Below the pieces are notes generated by a model that saw nothing but the letters and a program-made list of their open reading frames with translations, had not been told where the DNA came from and did no database searches. A program made the position numbers and the translations under genes. A DNA stretch of 64,000 nucleotides, from the NCBI RefSeq assembly GCF_005795905.1, contig NZ_VAWE01000001.1, positions 1,674,001 through 1,738,000 on the forward strand, given 5' to 3'. Of the stretch, positions 60,015 to 64,000 are shown piece by piece (within the stretch, counting starts at the first letter, position 1; the number at the start of each line of letters is the position of its first letter). The stretch is from Streptomyces marianii. Its GTDB lineage: Bacteria; Actinomycetota; Actinomycetes; Streptomycetales; Streptomycetaceae.

Positions 60015-62768
60015 TTGAGCCCGCGCAGGTCGCACGCGTATCGACCGTTGAGCATGAGACGCCGGGCGTGGCTGACGCTCGGCGCCGTGGTTCTCGGAGG
60101 GGCCGGCGTGGTCACCGTGGCCACCGCGAATCCTTCCGACCCGCCGCGGCCGACCGGGCCGCCGGAGCGGGCGGCGAAGCTGCGCACGCTCGCGCTGGCC
60201 CGGGGCGGGGCGACGGAGCGCGAACTGCCGGCCACCGACGCGGCGCCGTTCTCCCTGGTCGGCATCGGCTGGGACGGCGACGCCGACCAGCTCGACGGCA
60301 CGGCACAGGTCCGTACCCGCAGCGCCGCGACCGGCAAGTGGTCCGGTTGGCAGTCGGTCGAGTTCGACGCGCACCGCCCCGACGGTGCGGAGGGCGCGAA
60401 GCGGGCGGCCTCGGAGCCGCTGTGGGTCGGCCCGTCGACCGCCGTCCAGCTGCGCGTCCGCTCGGGCACGTCCGGACGGGCCCTGCCCAAGGGGCTGAAG
60501 CTGCACATGGTGGACCCTGGCGTCAGCAAGGCGGAGTCGAAGAACACGGCGGCTCCGTCCGCGCGGCTGAGCTCGCCCGGCCCCGAGATGGACAATGCCG
60601 CGTTCCCGGTCGAGGAGTCGCCCTCCGCGACCGCGTCCGGCACGGCCGCTCCTTCGGAGACGTCCACGCAGGACCCGCTCCCGAGCGATCCGCCCGCGCC
60701 CTCCGACTCCGTCACGCCGACCGAGACGGCCACCGGCACGGCCGACCCGACCGCGACGCCCACGCCGACCGCGACCAAGCCGATCGCGCCACCGTCGACG
60801 GTCCGGCAGCCCCCGATCATCGGCCGGGCCCAGTGGGGCGCGGACGAGTCGCTCGTCGCCGACCCCGCCGAGTACATCGACAAGGTCCAGGCGGTCTACA
60901 TCCACCACACCGTGGGGACCAACGACTACAGCTGCGCCGAGTCCGCGGCGCTGGTGCGCGGCATCATGACGTACCACGTCAAGACCAATGGCTGGAACGA
61001 CCTCGGCTACAACTTCCTGGTCGACAAGTGCGGCCAGATCTTCGAGGGCCGGGGCGGCGGCGTCGACCTTCCCGTCAGGGGCGCCCACACGTACGGCTTC
61101 AACAGCTACTCCACCGGCATCGCGATGCTCGGCGACTTCGAGGGCGATCCGGCGGCCGGCAAGCCCGCCGGCCGGCCGTCGAAGGCGGCGCTGCAGTCTG
61201 CCGCCAGGGTCGCCGCGTGGAAGCTCGGCCAGTACGGCGGCGACCCGAAGGGCACCGTCACGCTGACCGCGCAGGGCAACACGGGCAAGTACACGACCGG
61301 CCAGTCGGCCGTGATGAACGTGATCTCCGGGCACCGTGACGCGTTCGCGACGGCCTGCCCCGGCAAGAACCTGTACGCGCGGCTCCCCGCCATCCGGGAC
61401 TTCGCCGCCGGCCCCGGCCGCAACTCCTCGATCCCGACGGCCGACTACAACCGCGACGGCATCAACGACCTGGTCGCGGGCCTGCCCAGGACCGACGGCG
61501 GCGCCGGCCGGGTGACGGTCCTGCCGGGCACGACGGACGGTCCGAGCACGACGGTGCGCACCGTGATCAGCCAGAGCAGCCCGGGAGTGCCGGGTGATTC
61601 GGAGGACGGCGACCAGTTCGGCACCTCCTCCGCGTGGGGCGACTACAACGGTGACGGCCACGCCGACCTGGTCGTCGGCACCCCCGGTGAGGACGACGAG
61701 TCCGGCCACACCGACACCGGCTCGGTGACCGTCCTGCACGGCCCCGGCCTGAACTCCGGTGTCAGTTACATGACTTCACCCGCCTATCGGGTCACGGGCG
61801 ACAAGCTCGGCACCGCCGTCGCCACCGGCGACTTCAACGCCGACGGCACGGCGGACGTCCTGTCGGTGGCACCGGGCAAGCCGGGCCGCTGGTGGGTCTT
61901 CGAGTCCAAGAACCCCACGTACGCCACGAAGGCCGGCTGGCTGAGCAACACCGCCAACACCTCGGTGGTCTCCTTCGCCTCTGCGGCGAGCGGTGACTTC
62001 GACAACGACGGCTACGCGGACGCGGCCGTCACCTACCGCGACTCGGCGGGCGTCGGCCGACTGCTCGCACTCAAGGGCTCGGCCACCGGGCTGCAGCGGG
62101 TCGGCATCCTCTACCCGCGCGGCGGCCGCTCGCTGGCGGCCGGCGACATCAACGGCGACGGATACGACGACCTCGTCATCGGCCAGCCGAACGCCACCGA
62201 GTCCGGTCACACCGCGAAGGGCGGGGCCGTCGCCACCGTTCTGGGGTCCGCGACCGGACTGACCACGACCGGCCGTCAGACCTTCCAGCAGAACACCACG
62301 GGCATCCCCGGCGCCGACGAGTCCGGTGACACCATGGGCGCCTCGGTCTCCATCGGTGACGTCGACCTCGACGGGTACGGGGACATCCTGACCGGTCTGC
62401 CCGGCGAGGACCTCCCACGGGGCGGCGTCAACCAGTCCAACGCCGGGATGGCCATCCTGATCCGCGGCTCCGCCGCGGGAATGACGGCCACCGGGTCGGT
62501 CTCCTACCACCAGGACACCACCGGCGTGCCCGGCTCGACCGAGCCGAACGACCGGCTCGGCTCCGCCGTGTCGCTGACGGACCTGTCGGGCTACTCACGG
62601 GCGGACCTTGCCCTGGGCGCGGACGGCGAGGACTCGAACAACGGCACGATCCTGCAGTTGGACAACAGCAGCGCCTCCGGCGTCATCCCCTCCTCGGGGG
62701 TCTACTACGGCCGAACACTGCTCGGCGCGCCCGCGGGTGTCGGCATCGGCCGGCTGATCACCCCGTGA
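60015..62768 (+). CDS. Secreted N-acetylmuramoyl-L-alanine amidase (PGRP type) with FG-GAP repeats
   Basis: A roughly 917-aa exported protein. The signal peptide is around RRRAWLTLGAVVLGGAGVVT. A beta-rich N-terminal part and a Pro/Ser/Thr linker precede the amidase_2/PGRP domain (about residues 255-460). That domain has GRAQWGADESL, YIHHTVGTNDY, YNFLVDKCGQIFEGR and the late VISGHRDAFATACPG, which supply zinc-binding His and Cys. The rest (about 470-900) is a propeller of FG-GAP repeats with Ca-binding DYNRDGINDL, DYNGDGHADL, DFNADGTADV and DINGDGYDDL loops. It would cleave peptidoglycan stem peptides in the cell wall. Start is uncertain: TTG 60015 has GAGGGG 8 nt before it; GTG 60006 and ATG 60054 are alternatives. 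Confidence 0.92.
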   Translation: MSPRRSHAYRPLSMRRRAWLTLGAVVLGGAGVVTVATANPSDPPRPTGPPERAAKLRTLALARGGATERELPATDAAPFSLVGIGWDGDADQLDGTAQVRTRSAATGKWSGWQSVEFDAHRPDGAEGAKRAASEPLWVGPSTAVQLRVRSGTSGRALPKGLKLHMVDPGVSKAESKNTAAPSARLSSPGPEMDNAAFPVEESPSATASGTAAPSETSTQDPLPSDPPAPSDSVTPTETATGTADPTATPTPTATKPIAPPSTVRQPPIIGRAQWGADESLVADPAEYIDKVQAVYIHHTVGTNDYSCAESAALVRGIMTYHVKTNGWNDLGYNFLVDKCGQIFEGRGGGVDLPVRGAHTYGFNSYSTGIAMLGDFEGDPAAGKPAGRPSKAALQSAARVAAWKLGQYGGDPKGTVTLTAQGNTGKYTTGQSAVMNVISGHRDAFATACPGKNLYARLPAIRDFAAGPGRNSSIPTADYNRDGINDLVAGLPRTDGGAGRVTVLPGTTDGPSTTVRTVISQSSPGVPGDSEDGDQFGTSSAWGDYNGDGHADLVVGTPGEDDESGHTDTGSVTVLHGPGLNSGVSYMTSPAYRVTGDKLGTAVATGDFNADGTADVLSVAPGKPGRWWVFESKNPTYATKAGWLSNTANTSVVSFASAASGDFDNDGYADAAVTYRDSAGVGRLLALKGSATGLQRVGILYPRGGRSLAAGDINGDGYDDLVIGQPNATESGHTAKGGAVATVLGSATGLTTTGRQTFQQNTTGIPGADESGDTMGASVSIGDVDLDGYGDILTGLPGEDLPRGGVNQSNAGMAILIRGSAAGMTATGSVSYHQDTTGVPGSTEPNDRLGSAVSLTDLSGYSRADLALGADGEDSNNGTILQLDNSSASGVIPSSGVYYGRTLLGAPAGVGIGRLITP

Positions 62769-62854
62769 GCCGGTGACGACCCAACCGCACCGACGGCACG
62801 GGTGACGCACAGGTCGTGACCCGTGACCGGTGACACGTCACGCACCACCACCGG

Positions 62855-62900
62855 GGTGCGGCGCCGCAGAGTACGTCTTCGCACCCTGCGGCGCCGCACC
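62855..62900 (+). terminator. Terminator hairpin 1 after the amidase gene
   Basis: Perfect 15-nt arms GGTGCGGCGCCGCAG and CTGCGGCGCCGCACC with a 16-nt loop, 87 nt after the stop codon. Confidence 0.65.
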
Positions 62901-62909
62901 GCGGCCCGG

Positions 62910-62951
62910 CGGACGGCCGGGACCCCAGGAGAAGGGGGTCCCGGCCGTCCG
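62910..62951. terminator. Terminator hairpin 2 in the amidase/DUF488 convergent gap
   Basis: Perfect 17-nt arms (62910-62926 and 62935-62951) with an 8-nt loop AGGAGAAG. The whole gap is 62769-63362. It also contains GTGACACGTCAC at 62830-62841 and no supported gene. Confidence 0.75.
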
Positions 62952-63362
62952 CTGTCCCGGCGGCACCGCGCGGGCGGAGCCGTCTCCCGCCGGAGTGACC
63001 CGCCGGAGTGGGGGTCGCATCCGCTCCGCGCCGTCACCCGCCCTTGGGTGTGACGTCGTTTCCGCTGGAGCGCGCTCCGAGGCGCGGGCGGCCACGTCGA
63101 GCCGGCCGGCGGGCACGGGCGGTTCCCACCCGGAGGTCCGCCACGTCGCCGGAAGCAGTCGGTGTGGCCGCTCCGGGCGGGCCGGCCAACGGGCTGCGGG
63201 CCCACGCGACCGACCTCGGCGGCGCCGCGCGCCCGTGAGCGCCGCCGGCGCGCTCACGGGAGTGGACGCCCTCGTTCCAGGCCGCAGGCCTGACGACCTT
63301 CCCACCCGCCGACCCGCGCGGTGCTCTCCCCCCGTACCGGACGGGACCCCGGTGGGCGGCGT

Positions 63363-63740
63363 CTACCGGCCCGCCGGCGGCTCGGCGGACTTCTCCAGCA
63401 CGTCGACGAGCGTGGGCACGTGGCTGCCCTCGACGCTCTTCACCGAGGTGACCAGGGTGACCGGGCCGCCGCGGACGAGTGCGCACAGCCGCTCCAGGGC
63501 CTGCGCCGCCGCGCCGTACTCGAGTTCCGAGCGGTAGCGGGCGTCGAAGTCCTCGTACCGCGAGCGGTCGTGGTGGTACCAGCCGCGCAGCTCACCGGAC
63601 GGGGCGACCTCCTTGAGCCATGCGTCGACGGCGGCCCGCTCCTTGGAGACACCGCGCGGCCAGAGCCGGTCGACCAGTACACGGGTGCCGTCTTCCGGGT
63701 CGGGGGCGTCGTAGACCCTGCGCACCTTGATGGTCGCCAT
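63363..63740 (-). CDS. DUF488 family protein
   Basis: A 125-aa protein typical of the YeaO-like DUF488 family. The N-terminus IKVRRVYDAPDPEDGTRVLVDRLWPRG is conserved (first and last parts quoted together), and the WLKEVAPSGELRGWYHHDRSRYEDF and VTLVTSVKSVEGSHV segments are normal. The function is unknown; these are small cytoplasmic proteins. ATG at 63740 is chosen because homologues begin MATIKVRRVYD; a frame continues to 63836 without support. It is divergent from the SPFH gene, 119 bp between starts, with a shared promoter region holding twin palindromes. Confidence 0.88.
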   Translation of the reverse strand: MATIKVRRVYDAPDPEDGTRVLVDRLWPRGVSKERAAVDAWLKEVAPSGELRGWYHHDRSRYEDFDARYRSELEYGAAAQALERLCALVRGGPVTLVTSVKSVEGSHVPTLVDVLEKSAEPPAGR

Positions 63741-63793
63741 GCCGTCAGCCTGCTGCGCGGGACGGCGTGGCGCAAGCGCGGGGATCCGGCCTT

Positions 63794-63842
63794 TCGTCTT
63801 ATTGACGATAACCCTGCCGGCCCGATATCGTCTCAATGACGA
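63794..63842 (+). promoter_or_regulatory. Promoter with two TCGTC-N5-GACGA operators upstream of the SPFH gene
   Basis: Palindromes TCGTC-TTATT-GACGA (63794-63808) and TCGTC-TCAAT-GACGA (63828-63842) are 34 bp apart centre to centre. A SigA-like promoter overlaps both: TTGACG (63802-63807), 17 nt, ATATCG (63825-63830). Also lies before the divergent DUF488 gene. Confidence 0.6.
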
Positions 63843-63859
63843 AAAGAGGGGGTCGCCAC

Positions 63860-64000
63860 ATGGCCGACATCACCAGGCGCCTCGGTTGGCGCCATCTGCG
63901 TTCCGCGCCCACCGCACACGTCCGCCACCACCGCCGCGGCCGGCTCGTCCACGACGGACCCGGCCTCAGTCTCTGGTTCCGGGCCCTGACCTCCGTGCTG
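63860..64000 (+). CDS. SPFH domain-containing protein, partial (N-terminus)
   Basis: The first 47 codons before the right edge begin MADITRRLGWRHLRSAPTAH and continue with an Arg/His-rich stretch and DGPGLSLWFRAL. This matches the N-terminus of the Streptomyces SPFH/band-7 proteins, which form membrane-associated rings. Role unknown. GAGGGG precedes the ATG by 9 nt, in AAAGAGGGGGTCGCCAC. The promoter is flanked by two palindromic sites. The remainder is outside the window. Confidence 0.75.
   Translation, partial: MADITRRLGWRHLRSAPTAHVRHHRRGRLVHDGPGLSLWFRALTSVL

Overview
The window is high-GC actinobacterial chromosome and almost certainly Streptomyces. Third codon positions are nearly all G/C, GTG starts are common, and several families are characteristic of that genus: streptophobe, DUF6777, SPW-repeat and DUF2637 proteins, the SigK/RskA pair, a class F sortase beside an acidic surface protein, and a PucR/xanthine dehydrogenase locus. 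About 50 protein genes are supported. Two are cut by the window edges: a ferredoxin-like gene at the left and an SPFH gene at the right.

Left part (1-24.3 kb). A cobalamin riboswitch precedes the ferredoxin-domain gene. Next come a beta-carbonic anhydrase and SulP anion transporter pair, then a divergent xylose module (xylA with a downstream ROK regulator on -, xylB on +). A TetR/AidB-like acyl-CoA dehydrogenase operon follows. An FAD monooxygenase is divergent from a cytochrome P450 across a palindromic site. Then come sigK-rskA, a small secreted protein, an Asp/Lys-rich repeat surface protein with its class F sortase, a MurR/RpiR regulator, an SPW membrane protein, a DMT transporter and a FUSC-family membrane protein.

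Middle (24.3-44.8 kb). A 2.5-kb IS1182-type element lies between CTAG duplications and carries a flavin reductase-like passenger gene as well as its transposase. After it come a SpoIIE-type phosphatase, DUF6777 and streptophobe membrane proteins, and an operon for an FHA-domain ABC transporter plus a small SH3-like protein. The purine catabolism operon follows on the minus strand (FAD subunit, 2Fe-2S subunit, molybdopterin subunit, NCS2 permease, XdhC), divergent from pucR.

Right part (44.8-64 kb). This holds a TPR-like protein, a beta-propeller-like protein and a GntR regulator with a very long low-complexity N-terminus. An FhuF-type iron reductase sits behind an iron box. Then come a DUF2637 protein, an HATPase, a PP2C phosphatase, a TrmB/LuxR-type regulator and rsgA with a TTG start. 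Next is a degraded locus holding two paralogous 23-codon ORFs, a VOC protein, a large secreted PGRP/FG-GAP amidase, a DUF488 protein and the SPFH gene start.

The most unusual structure is the duplicated module at 57.2-58.8 kb. Two 23-aa ORFs share near-identical ribosome-binding sites, the same spacing to a -10-like hexamer and a downstream hairpin whose stem co-varies. One copy leads into rsgA. A second pattern is that tandem-repeat arrays in this window sit at convergent gene junctions.
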